This document shows positions 7,072 to 13,869 of a DNA stretch of 16,200 bases, piece after piece. Where the stretch lies: assembly GCA_039931775.1 (NCBI GenBank), contig JBDTRG010000193.1:1-16200 (forward strand), given 5' to 3'. Under the pieces are notes generated by a model. The model saw nothing but the letters and a program-made list of their open reading frames with translations. It searched no databases and was not told the DNA's origin. Every line of letters begins with the position of its first letter. The stretch's first letter is position 1. The DNA is from CAIWHR01 sp039931775. GTDB lineage: Bacteria > Pseudomonadota > Gammaproteobacteria > Burkholderiales > Casimicrobiaceae. Position numbers and translations under genes: made by a program.

Positions 7072-7320
7072 CTGAGGTCCTGGGAAAAAAGGAGTCGAGG
7101 GCTCCGAAGCGTAGGGCGAGACGAGCGCACTGCCGACCCTATTAGCGAAGCGCCGAGGCGCACCTGCAGTCGCAGACAACGGTGTATTGGATGCTATCGC
7201 ACGATTGCACGTTCAGATGTTGACTGCAGGGCAATGGACCTGCCTTCGCGTGGCGTTTGCGTTGCTCATATGGTCGCTTGCGTACACTCCGAAATGGGAC
7301 ACAGCGTCCAAGCCGGTGTG
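7072..7320. other. Intergenic region between PPK2 and DUF2254 genes
   Basis: About 250 bp without a supported gene. It should hold the end of the PPK2 transcript and any promoter of the DUF2254 gene. A small GC-rich hairpin candidate lies near 7148-7160 (GCGC-cgag-GCGC) but is too short to call. No convincing -35/-10 pair was identified by eye. Confidence 0.4.
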
Positions 7321-8190
7321 CTACTTCGCGAGCTGTTTCCGGATTGTCTGCAGTTCCTTGCGGCGCTTGGCGGTAGTCTTTGGATATGCCATCTTCAGCC
7401 CCTTGAACGTATCGATGATAATTTTCGATACGATCAACCGTGCGTTCTCCTTGTCGTCGGCGGGAATTGCGTACCACGGCGCGTTGGTTGTGCTCGTAGC
7501 ACCCAAGCATTCGCCATAGGCCGTCATGTACTGTCCCCAGAATTTTCGCTCCTGGATATCCGCAGCGCTGAATTTCCAGTTCTTGTCCGGCTCGTCGATG
7601 CGTTGGAGGAAGCGCTTGCGCTGCTCCTCCGCAGAGAGGTGGAGGAAGAACTTGATAATCACCGTTCCGTTGCGATAGAGATGGTTCTCCAGATCCACGA
7701 TGGACCGATACCGACCCTGCCAGACGTCTCTTGCGTCAGCCAGGGCAGATGGCAAGTGCTCACCGTCGAGAAGCGCTGGATGCACGCGAACGATCAGGAC
7801 CTCTTCATAATAGGAACGGTTGAAGATGCCAATCTGGCCACGTTCGGGTAGTTCGCGGGTGGTGCGCCATAAGAAATCATGCTCCAGTTCGGCAGGGGTG
7901 GGATGTTTGAAGCTGAACACCTTACAGCCCTGAGGGTTGACACCGGACATCACGTGGCGGATGGCACCGTCCTTTCCCGCGGCGTCCATCGCCTGAAATA
8001 TCAGAAGTAGCGCATAACGGTTGGAGGCGTAGTGAAGCTGCTGCAAGGAACTTAACTGTTCAACGTGTTCCGCGAGTAGCTGCTTGTATTTCTTCTTCGA
8101 CTTGTACACAGGCTTCACGAGCGTTGGCCATTTCTTGAGATCGACGCGTTTACCCGGTGGCACGCGGAAATCGCTGGGATTGATACTCAT
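7321..8190 (-). CDS. ppk2: Polyphosphate kinase 2 family protein (PPK2)
   Basis: A 289-residue PPK2-family enzyme, which transfers phosphate between polyphosphate and nucleotides, usually making NDP or NTP from polyP. The Walker A-type loop FQAMDAAGKDGAIRHVM (about residues 65-81), the Walker B/substrate segment IGIFNRSYYEEVLIVRVHP (120-138) and the lid EEQRKRFLQRIDEPDKNWKF (about 198-217) are all intact, and the length is normal for a single-domain PPK2. The aspartate and lysine of AAGKDG are present. The start ATG overlaps the stop of the upstream ATPase remnant (ATGA, 8187-8190) and has AAAGGA about 6 bases upstream, so the two are co-transcribed. Whether it prefers AMP, ADP or GDP cannot be judged reliably. 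The context suggests an energy-stress role. Confidence 0.93.
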   Translation of the reverse strand: MSINPSDFRVPPGKRVDLKKWPTLVKPVYKSKKKYKQLLAEHVEQLSSLQQLHYASNRYALLLIFQAMDAAGKDGAIRHVMSGVNPQGCKVFSFKHPTPAELEHDFLWRTTRELPERGQIGIFNRSYYEEVLIVRVHPALLDGEHLPSALADARDVWQGRYRSIVDLENHLYRNGTVIIKFFLHLSAEEQRKRFLQRIDEPDKNWKFSAADIQERKFWGQYMTAYGECLGATSTTNAPWYAIPADDKENARLIVSKIIIDTFKGLKMAYPKTTAKRRKELQTIRKQLAK

Positions 8191-8606
8191 TTGGTCCTTT
8201 CGTTCGGGTTCATCCGCTGAAAAATCTTCCGGGTCTCCTTGATCGCATCGATGATGACCGACAGGTCGGCGGTCGTCAGGACGTACGACACCGCCCGCTG
8301 AGAGTGACTGACCGTGTGCGCGGTCTCGACCGGTAGCGCCGTGTTGCCGAAATCGGTTTTCGTACCCGTGGCATAGGGCAGCGCGCCGATTTCGCCACGG
8401 CGAACGATCTCGTTGGGCCCGTTTTGGGTCAACCGCTTTTGCGCCTCGGCTTCACTGAGGCCTTCCGGCGGCGAGGCCGGTTTCTGCTCCACCTCCGGCA
8501 CGGGCAACGATTTCAAGTCGTTTTGCGCATCGGGATTTGCTCCGGTCTCTGCCTCGGACTTCGACTCGGGCTTTGGGCTTCGATTCGGGCTTCGATTCTG
8601 TGGCAA
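8187..8606 (-). pseudogene. Mosaic remnant of a plasma-membrane H+-type P-type ATPase
   Basis: An open frame of 139 codons composed of three separate pieces of a PMA1-like proton-efflux P-type ATPase. Residues about 30-67 (DLKSLPVPEVEQK...GLSEAEAQKRLTQNGPNEI) are the cation-ATPase N-terminal domain. Residues about 67-105 (VRRGEIGALPYATGTKTDFG...ETAHTVSHSQRAV) are the end of the actuator domain. Residues about 107-132 (YVLTTADLSVIIDAIKETRKIFQRMN) are the end of the P domain leading to M5. All transmembrane helices, the TGE loop, the DKTGT phosphorylation site and the nucleotide domain are missing, yet the frame is kept through both joins. The start is TTG at 8606; an internal start is possible. 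It cannot pump ions. It overlaps the PPK2 start by ATGA. It could be a decayed gene kept open as a leader for PPK2 translation. Confidence 0.75.
8575..8598. repeat. Tandem 12-bp repeat (2 copies)
   Basis: GGGCTTCGATTC occurs twice in direct tandem (8575-8586 and 8587-8598), with a diverged third copy, GGACTTCGACTC, at 8556-8567. On the minus strand it encodes the NRSPNRSP stretch at the start of the ATPase remnant, and it lies just inside the assigned TTG start, so it was probably expanded by slippage. Confidence 0.7.
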
Positions 8607-8857
8607 CTGGGCGCCTGCACCCGCGCTCGGTTGCCGGGAGGTCAGTGGACGGACAGAGGAGCCGCACGCGCATGACGTACCCCGCCTCGGCCGGAACAGT
8701 GTTCCAGCGACCTACTTACCGGGCGCGATTTGATTGTGATTCGTTACCGAGGTGACGCCCTGCACTGATCGGCACCAGGCTCGAACGTTTCTCGCCCGCC
8801 AGTTTTCGGTTGAAAGTTGACGCCTGTGGCACCGCGATGTTGCACATGCGACCTGAC
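8607..8857. other. Intergenic region upstream of the ATPase remnant/PPK2 pair
   Basis: About 250 bp between the tandem PRC-barrel gene and the ATPase remnant. No open frame here gives a recognisable protein. It should contain the 3' end of the PRC-barrel transcript and a promoter for the ATPase remnant/PPK2 pair, but I could not pick a convincing promoter or terminator. Confidence 0.35.
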
Positions 8858-9691
8858 TCACGGGTCGATCAATGTTGGTTCGCGTTTTTCTCCCGCCTCC
8901 CAATAGCCAGTACGCCCGTAGTGTTCGTAGAGGCTGACTTCGCCGTTTCGATCCAGCACTGCCGCGGCGTCGTAGGGCGGCGCGTCTTTCACGGCTTGCC
9001 GTGTCAGGCTGACGGACACCGTCGCGTCGTACCAATTGACGTTATCGATCCATTGCGGCGCGATAAGCACCCGGTGTCCCATCCACCAGTTACTTGTGTT
9101 GACGATCATGTAGCGAATCGCCCAGGTTTCGTCGTCGACAAGCAGGCTTTCGACGTGACCGATGTCGCCATCGCTCGCCTCGATATGATAGGTCATCACC
9201 GCTTTGCACGCGCGGAGATGAGGGTCGTCGTTCTGGTGTCGTGCCGCTTCCGCGCGCGCGAGCGATTTCTCGCCTTCCGACTGTGCCGAGGACGGAGACG
9301 ATTCGAACCCCGCGTAATCCGGCGCCATCATGGTGGGGTAGAGCCCCCCGCCCCAGAGCCCCGCACCACCCCAGTAGAACGGATAGTTGTAATAGCCGAG
9401 GTATCGTATCTCGTGCTGGCGCGAGATCGGTTTGTTGGTGTCAATGTCGGGGCTGTTCTTCACTTGCTCTTTCGTAATCGAAACGGGCAGTTCCCTTTCC
9501 GCCCAGTTCGGACGTCCGATCGCCACCGGCGAGATAAGCACTTTTCGGCTCGAGAGCCAGGTTCCGGTATCGACGACGAGGTAGCGGATGACCCACGCGG
9601 CGTCGTCGAAATAGAAATCCGTTACACGCCCAATGTCGCCGTCCGTAGCGCGGATGGCGTAGTCTTCCAGGTCATTCATGCTGCGCAACAT
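8858..9691 (-). CDS. Tandem PRC-barrel domain protein
   Basis: A 277-residue protein with two PRC-barrel repeats. The first, about residues 7-56, reads EDYAIRATDGDIGRVTDFYFDD...WVIRYLVVDTGTWLSSRKVLISP. The second, about 164-214, reads YHIEASDGDIGHVESLLVDD...WAIRYMIVNTSNWWMGHRVLIAP. The repeats are clearly homologous. The linker includes a Tyr/Trp/Gly-rich stretch (YLGYYNYPFYWGGAGLWGGG) and a Ser/Glu/Ala-rich region. There is no signal peptide or membrane segment. PRC-barrels are small beta-barrels of photosynthetic reaction centre H subunits, RimM and many stress-associated proteins; the role here is unknown. The ATG at 9691 has AAGGAG at 9700-9705, 8 bases upstream, which decides the start. 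Confidence 0.88.
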   Translation of the reverse strand: MLRSMNDLEDYAIRATDGDIGRVTDFYFDDAAWVIRYLVVDTGTWLSSRKVLISPVAIGRPNWAERELPVSITKEQVKNSPDIDTNKPISRQHEIRYLGYYNYPFYWGGAGLWGGGLYPTMMAPDYAGFESSPSSAQSEGEKSLARAEAARHQNDDPHLRACKAVMTYHIEASDGDIGHVESLLVDDETWAIRYMIVNTSNWWMGHRVLIAPQWIDNVNWYDATVSVSLTRQAVKDAPPYDAAAVLDRNGEVSLYEHYGRTGYWEAGEKREPTLIDP

Positions 9692-9705
9692 GGGTTCTTC
9701 TCCTT

Positions 9706-10239
9706 CGAGTGCGTCGAACGACCGGCGTTCAACGAATTAAGAAACGGGGATCTGTCGCAGACGCGCCCCGACGATGAGCTCTGTACGCATGCATGGATAG
9801 GTGAGGAGTCAGTCGATAAGCGTCTGTCACGGCACATTTCCGACTTTGCGATTCTTGATCGTGTCTGGTCTGCGAACTCGATTGCGACTTGCCCAATCTG
9901 TGCGCCAACGCGCGTTGTGTCAGTTCGGTAACGCACACAGGGGTTTCGTTCCATTCGATGGGAATGCGGACAGCAGCGGCAAGCCTTCTGCGGAAACCTC
10001 GACGGGTCTTGAGCAAAGACTGTAGCGGAATATTTCGTCGGTCTAGGTGTCCTATCGTACTGAAAGGCTGCCCCATCGCTGTTAGCATCTTTCCCATCCC
10101 AACAACTCATCGGTAACCAGCCGCCAAGGCATTCTGGTTTGCTCCGCAGCGATACAAACCAACACCGAGGGTGCTGTCGTCACTCGGATCGGCTCCATGC
10201 TCATGTCTGCACGTGGGTGGCTGGCAAGCTCACATCGTT
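9706..10239. other. Long gene-free divergent intergenic region
   Basis: About 530 bp between the minus-strand PRC-barrel gene and the plus-strand stress-protein-like gene. It contains open frames (for example minus strand 9729-10097), but none resembles a known family, so I treat it as non-coding. It looks less GC-biased than its neighbours and should hold two divergent promoters. No palindrome, RNA gene or repeat was found by eye. Confidence 0.4.
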
Positions 10240-10923
10240 ATGAAAATGATCGCGTGTGTGTTCAATTCGCGCAGCGCTGCGGAATCGGCGCGGGACTGCC
10301 TGCGGCAGCACGGTTTTGAAGGCGCACGAGTTCGCGTCGAAGGTGGCGAGCTCGCGGAAGGGCCGAATGCGGGTGGTCACGCCCACGGACCTGCCGTGGC
10401 GCCGAGCGTGGACCGTGGCTTGGTCGGCGTGATAGGGCGCATGTTCAGCGGCCTCCTGCCCGACGGCGACGAAGTTGCAGGCTACGCGCAAGCCGTGAAC
10501 GACGGCAAATATGTCGTCGCCCTGGATGTCGCCGACGATGCGGCCGCCGCGCGTGCTGCATCGATTCTGCACGAGTGCAGTGGACAGATCACCGCGCCGA
10601 CAGGTTCCAGCGATGGGATGTCGGCGGCCCCGACATCCCCGGTTGGAAGTGACCAGGGCGGTTACGGCGCGGGCGCGGGAGTCGACGTTGCGGCAGCCGT
10701 GTCTGGTCCGCGCATCTATCCACTTCCGAACAGCCCCACGGGCTGGGGTGAAGCTTCGCAAGGCTCGAAAAGCTCAATCGGCGGCACAATGAACGACCCG
10801 GGGCGTCCGGAGGGCCTGCTGCGCGACGCGAAAGGACTCGGTACCGACGCGGATCGCCGCGTTCTGGTAGGCACTCAAGCAACACAATACCGCGACGCCA
10901 AGCCTTCGCGCCAAGCGAAATGA
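10240..10923 (+). CDS. Hypothetical protein with weak resemblance to YflT/general stress proteins
   Basis: A 227-residue protein not firmly recognised. The N-terminal strand-helix MKMIACVFNSRSAAESARDCLRQHGF and the later unit DGDEVAGYAQAVNDGKYVVALDVADD...ARAASILHECSG follow the pattern of YflT-like general stress proteins (a motif of the type '(D/E)A..Y...V..G..V..V.......AA.ILR..G'), with a Gly/Met-rich segment GLVGVIGRMFSGLL between. The C-terminal third (from about residue 130) is rich in Gly, Ser, Pro and Asp and looks disordered. The ATG at 10240 is preferred because the sequence before it (from 10171) has no domain character; no good Shine-Dalgarno is visible at either start. It is isolated on the plus strand, converging on transketolase. 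Role in stress is a tentative inference. Confidence 0.6.
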   Translation: MKMIACVFNSRSAAESARDCLRQHGFEGARVRVEGGELAEGPNAGGHAHGPAVAPSVDRGLVGVIGRMFSGLLPDGDEVAGYAQAVNDGKYVVALDVADDAAAARAASILHECSGQITAPTGSSDGMSAAPTSPVGSDQGGYGAGAGVDVAAAVSGPRIYPLPNSPTGWGEASQGSKSSIGGTMNDPGRPEGLLRDAKGLGTDADRRVLVGTQATQYRDAKPSRQAK

Positions 10924-10954
10924 TTTCGAACTCGGCGGATTGGACCTACCGAGC

Positions 10955-10972
10955 CGTCACCGACCGGTGACG
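10955..10972. terminator. Hairpin between convergent genes
   Basis: CGTCACC (10955-10961) and GGTGACG (10966-10972) form a 7-bp stem with a four-base GACC loop, followed by TTT on the plus strand. It lies 32 bp after the plus-strand stress-like gene's stop and 5 bp from the minus-strand transketolase stop, so it could serve both transcripts. The T-run is very short. Confidence 0.5.
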
Positions 10973-10977
10973 TTTCG

Positions 10978-13074
10978 CTATCGCACCAGGGCGACTGCCC
11001 GTTTGCATACGTTCTCGACCGTAAAGCCATACTCACGCAACAAGACATCGCCGGGTGCCGAGGCACCAAAACGATCGACTCCCAGCACGTCGCCGTGATC
11101 TCCGACGTAACGATGCCATCCTTGCGACGCGCCTGCTTCCACCGCGAGGCGCGCGCGGATCGAAGGCGCTAGCACCGCATCGCGATATTCCTTGGGCTGG
11201 GCATCGAACAGATCCCAACTCGGCATCGAGACGATTCGCGCCCGGACTCCTTGTGCGAGCAACTGCTGCGCTGCCGCGACGATCAGGCCGACCTCCGATC
11301 CGGTCGCGATCAGGATCAGGTCGGGTTTGCCGTCTGGCGCATCGGCCAACACATAGGCACCGCGCCGCAGGCCGTTCGCCGCGGCGAATTGGGTACGGTC
11401 GAGCGTGGGCACGTTTTGCCGCGTCAAGATGAGCGCCACCGGCCGGTCCCGGGTTTCCAGCGCAACGCGCCACGCGACCGCCGTTTCGTTGGCGTCGCCG
11501 GGGCGAATGACGATAAGGCGCGGCACCGAGCGCAAGCCGGCGAGCTGTTCGACCGGCTGATGCGTGGAACCATCCTCGCCGAGCGCAATGCTGTCATGGG
11601 TGAACACGTAAATGACGTGCAGTCCCATCAGCGCCGCGAGGCGGATCGCCGGACGCATGTAATCGGAGAAGACCAGAAACGTCGCGCCGAAAGGCACGGT
11701 TCCGCCATGCGCGGCCAGCCCGTTGAGAATCGCGCCCATGCCATGTTCGCGCACGCCGAAGTGCAGATTGCGGCCGGCAGCGCTCCAGCCGCCACCCTCG
11801 GAGCCTTGTCGATCGCGGGCGCTCACGCCCGGCGGCTCAAAATCCCCCAGCCCAGTCAGCCCGGTGTGCGTCGATGGATCCAGATCCGCCGAGCCGCCTA
11901 TGAAGGCTGGCAGGTGCGCCGCGATGGCATTCATTACCTTGCCCGAGGCGACACGAGTGGCCATGCCTTTAGCGTCGGCAGGAAAGACGGGAATGTCCGC
12001 ATCCCACTTCGCCGGCACGTCGCCGCGGAGGACCTGCCCCAGCTCTCGCGCGAGGTCAGGAAACGCTTCCGTGTACGCGGCAAATCGGCCGTTCCAGGCC
12101 GTTTCCGCCTGCGCGCCCCGTTCGACCGCTTGGCGAAAGTACGCAAGCGCCAGGTCGGGGACAAGAAACGCCGGTTCCTCAGGCCAACCCAGATTCCGCT
12201 TGGTCAAGCGCACTTCCTCTTCGCCCAGCGGTGAACCGTGCGCTTCGAAGGTGTCCTGCTTGTTCGGCGAGCCGTAGCCGAGATGGGTGCGTACCAGGAT
12301 CAGCGACGGGCGCCCGCTTTCAGCTCGGGCGGCGTGCAGCGCCTGGTCGATCGCGCCTAAGTCGTTCCCGTCGCCGACCAACTGGGTGTGCCAGCCGTAG
12401 GCTTCGAAGCGCCGAGCGCGATCCTCCGTGAAGGTGATGTCGGTGCCGGCGGAAAGCGTGACGTAATTGTCGTCGTACAGATAGATCAGTTTGCCGAGCC
12501 GCAAATGGCCGGCCAGCGACGCAGCCTCCGAAGCGATGCCCTCCATCAGGTCGCCGTCGCTCACGATCCCGTACGTGAAGTGGTTGATGATCTCGAAACC
12601 GGCGCGGTTGTAACGCGCGGCCAGGTGCGCCTCCGCCATCGCCATGCCGACGCCGTTGCCGAATCCTTGCCCCAGCGGACCCGTCGTCACCTCGACGCCG
12701 GGCGTGAGGCCGCGCTCCGGATGTCCGGGCGTGATGCTGCCCCATTGACGGAACTGCTTGATCTGCTCGAGCGAAAGACCGTAGCCGGTCATGTGGAGGA
12801 GGCTATACAGCAGCATCGATCCGTGTCCGGCAGACAGAACAAAGCGATCGCGGTCGAACCAGTGAGGGTCAGCCGGATTGTGTTTGAGGAACCGGGTCCA
12901 AAGCACATAGGCCATCGGCGCGGCGCCCAGCGGCAATCCGGGGTGACCACTTTTGGCCTTCTGAACGGCGTCGACCGACATGAAGCGCAGCGTATCGATG
13001 CACGTATCGTCCAACGCCGAGGCGAACTGCTGCGCGGAAGGCGTTGCGCCGATCGGGGTGTCATTGACGTTCAT
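10978..13074 (-). CDS. tkt: Transketolase
   Basis: A 698-residue full-length transketolase, the thiamine-diphosphate enzyme that transfers two-carbon ketol units in the pentose phosphate pathway and Calvin-type cycles. Visible motifs are SVDAVQKAKSGHPGLPLG (His44), LSAGHGSMLLYSLLH (His84), GPLGQGFGNGVGMA (132-145), the ThDP/metal motif SDGDLMEG (172-179) with DDNYVT (201-206), GSPNKQDTFEAHGSPLG, the pyrimidine-domain glutamate in FGVREHGMGAI, and THDSIALGEDGSTHQPVEQLAGLRS. The C-terminal domain ends normally. The ATG at 13074 has a GAGG about 6 bases upstream. It stands alone on the minus strand, convergent with the stress-like gene and divergent from the PRC-barrel gene at 13385. It may be a second, accessory transketolase copy; the gnd gene nearby supports a shunt module. 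Confidence 0.96.
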   Translation of the reverse strand: MNVNDTPIGATPSAQQFASALDDTCIDTLRFMSVDAVQKAKSGHPGLPLGAAPMAYVLWTRFLKHNPADPHWFDRDRFVLSAGHGSMLLYSLLHMTGYGLSLEQIKQFRQWGSITPGHPERGLTPGVEVTTGPLGQGFGNGVGMAMAEAHLAARYNRAGFEIINHFTYGIVSDGDLMEGIASEAASLAGHLRLGKLIYLYDDNYVTLSAGTDITFTEDRARRFEAYGWHTQLVGDGNDLGAIDQALHAARAESGRPSLILVRTHLGYGSPNKQDTFEAHGSPLGEEEVRLTKRNLGWPEEPAFLVPDLALAYFRQAVERGAQAETAWNGRFAAYTEAFPDLARELGQVLRGDVPAKWDADIPVFPADAKGMATRVASGKVMNAIAAHLPAFIGGSADLDPSTHTGLTGLGDFEPPGVSARDRQGSEGGGWSAAGRNLHFGVREHGMGAILNGLAAHGGTVPFGATFLVFSDYMRPAIRLAALMGLHVIYVFTHDSIALGEDGSTHQPVEQLAGLRSVPRLIVIRPGDANETAVAWRVALETRDRPVALILTRQNVPTLDRTQFAAANGLRRGAYVLADAPDGKPDLILIATGSEVGLIVAAAQQLLAQGVRARIVSMPSWDLFDAQPKEYRDAVLAPSIRARLAVEAGASQGWHRYVGDHGDVLGVDRFGASAPGDVLLREYGFTVENVCKRAVALVR

Positions 13075-13384
13075 AGCACCTCATCCACAGAACAACCGAA
13101 TATGCGGAAAGAACGTTAGCTTGATTTCCACCTTGATTGCAAGGACAGCTCTTGCGTCGCACCGGCCACAACCAGACGTCCGGCGTATGTCTGGTGACGC
13201 ACAGATCGGTTTCATGAAGCGACCTAACATCCATTCAGGAGCATGAACGGGGGCGAGAACTGCGCATACTGAATTCCTGCGGGTCTGGTCTTGCCCGCAT
13301 CCGGTGCGGTGCTGCAGAGGTGAATTCCAAGCCCCGGCAGCACACATTCCGTCGACAAATCCAGAACGAAAGTGGGCTCTTCAC
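13075..13384. promoter_or_regulatory. Divergent intergenic region of tkt and the PRC-barrel gene
   Basis: A 310-bp gap between divergent genes, so it must hold both promoters. No strong sigma-70 box was found. On the minus strand TTGCAA, 18 bp before TAACGT (centred near 13125), is a weak candidate for tkt. An inverted repeat at 13171-13195 (ACCAGAC and GTCTGGT, 11-bp spacer) is the only clear symmetric element and could be a regulator site. Confidence 0.4.
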
Positions 13385-13762
13385 ATGTTCGATAGCATCG
13401 GAAGTCCCAGGCAAAGGCCTGTGAGATCCGACTCCAAACCTCGCGCCGAGCACGTGGGGGCGCGGAGCCTCTTGGAAGACGCTGTGTACGATCCTTCGGG
13501 CCGACGTATCGGCGAGGTCGAAGAAATGATACTCGACGTCCGGACTGGTTGCGTACGCTATGTCGTATTGGCGTTTGGAGGATTTCTGGGGATTGGACGC
13601 AAACGCGTCGCCGTTCCCTGGAGCGCGTTGACTCCCGACCTTGACTCTCAGCGGTGCGTCCTGGACGTGGCGGTGATGCATTTGATGGCCGTACCGGTCG
13701 TCAACGAAGACCCTTGGCTGCAGCGCCTCGACCGGTTTCGGGCGAGTGCCCGTCGCGGCTGA
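13385..13762 (+). CDS. Single PRC-barrel domain protein
   Basis: A 125-residue protein with one PRC-barrel domain at about residues 27-90: GARSLLEDAVYDPSGRRIGEVEEMILDVRTG.VRYVVLAFGGFLGIGRKRVAVPWSAL. The VPWSAL end and the GRRIGEVEEMILD strand are characteristic of the family. It has a basic N-terminal tail and no signal peptide or membrane segment. Translation could start upstream in the same frame (from 13304), but that part has no domain character, so I choose the ATG at 13385; its ribosome site is weak (GAAAGTGGG). It is the second PRC-barrel gene in the window. Function is unknown; a stress-associated structural or adaptor role is often presumed. Confidence 0.8.
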   Translation: MFDSIGSPRQRPVRSDSKPRAEHVGARSLLEDAVYDPSGRRIGEVEEMILDVRTGCVRYVVLAFGGFLGIGRKRVAVPWSALTPDLDSQRCVLDVAVMHLMAVPVVNEDPWLQRLDRFRASARRG

Positions 13763-13869
13763 CTACGATTGGCGTCCTTGCAGCCGTGATTCGCACATGG
13801 CCTCGACGTCCCAAACGCTGTAGGCGCCCCGTTGCGTCATCCGGGGCGGTTACAGCGGCGTGTAGCTGA

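Noticed and set aside
7072..7179. 36-residue N-terminal extension of the DUF2254 protein
   Set aside because: Low-complexity residues; the internal ATG at 7071 has a Shine-Dalgarno and directly precedes the first membrane segment.
6355..7851. 498-codon plus-strand open frame spanning DUF2254 and PPK2
   Set aside because: It is antisense to two recognised genes and the intergenic region, with no domain character; a shadow frame despite its length.
8810..9931. 373-codon plus-strand open frame
   Set aside because: Antisense to the tandem PRC-barrel gene, rich in Arg/Val without motifs; a shadow frame.
9729..10097. Minus-strand 122-codon open frame in the long intergenic region
   Set aside because: No family resemblance, basic low-information composition and no clear ribosome site; not enough to call a gene.
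11251..12234. 327-codon plus-strand open frame
   Set aside because: Antisense to transketolase, no recognisable protein.
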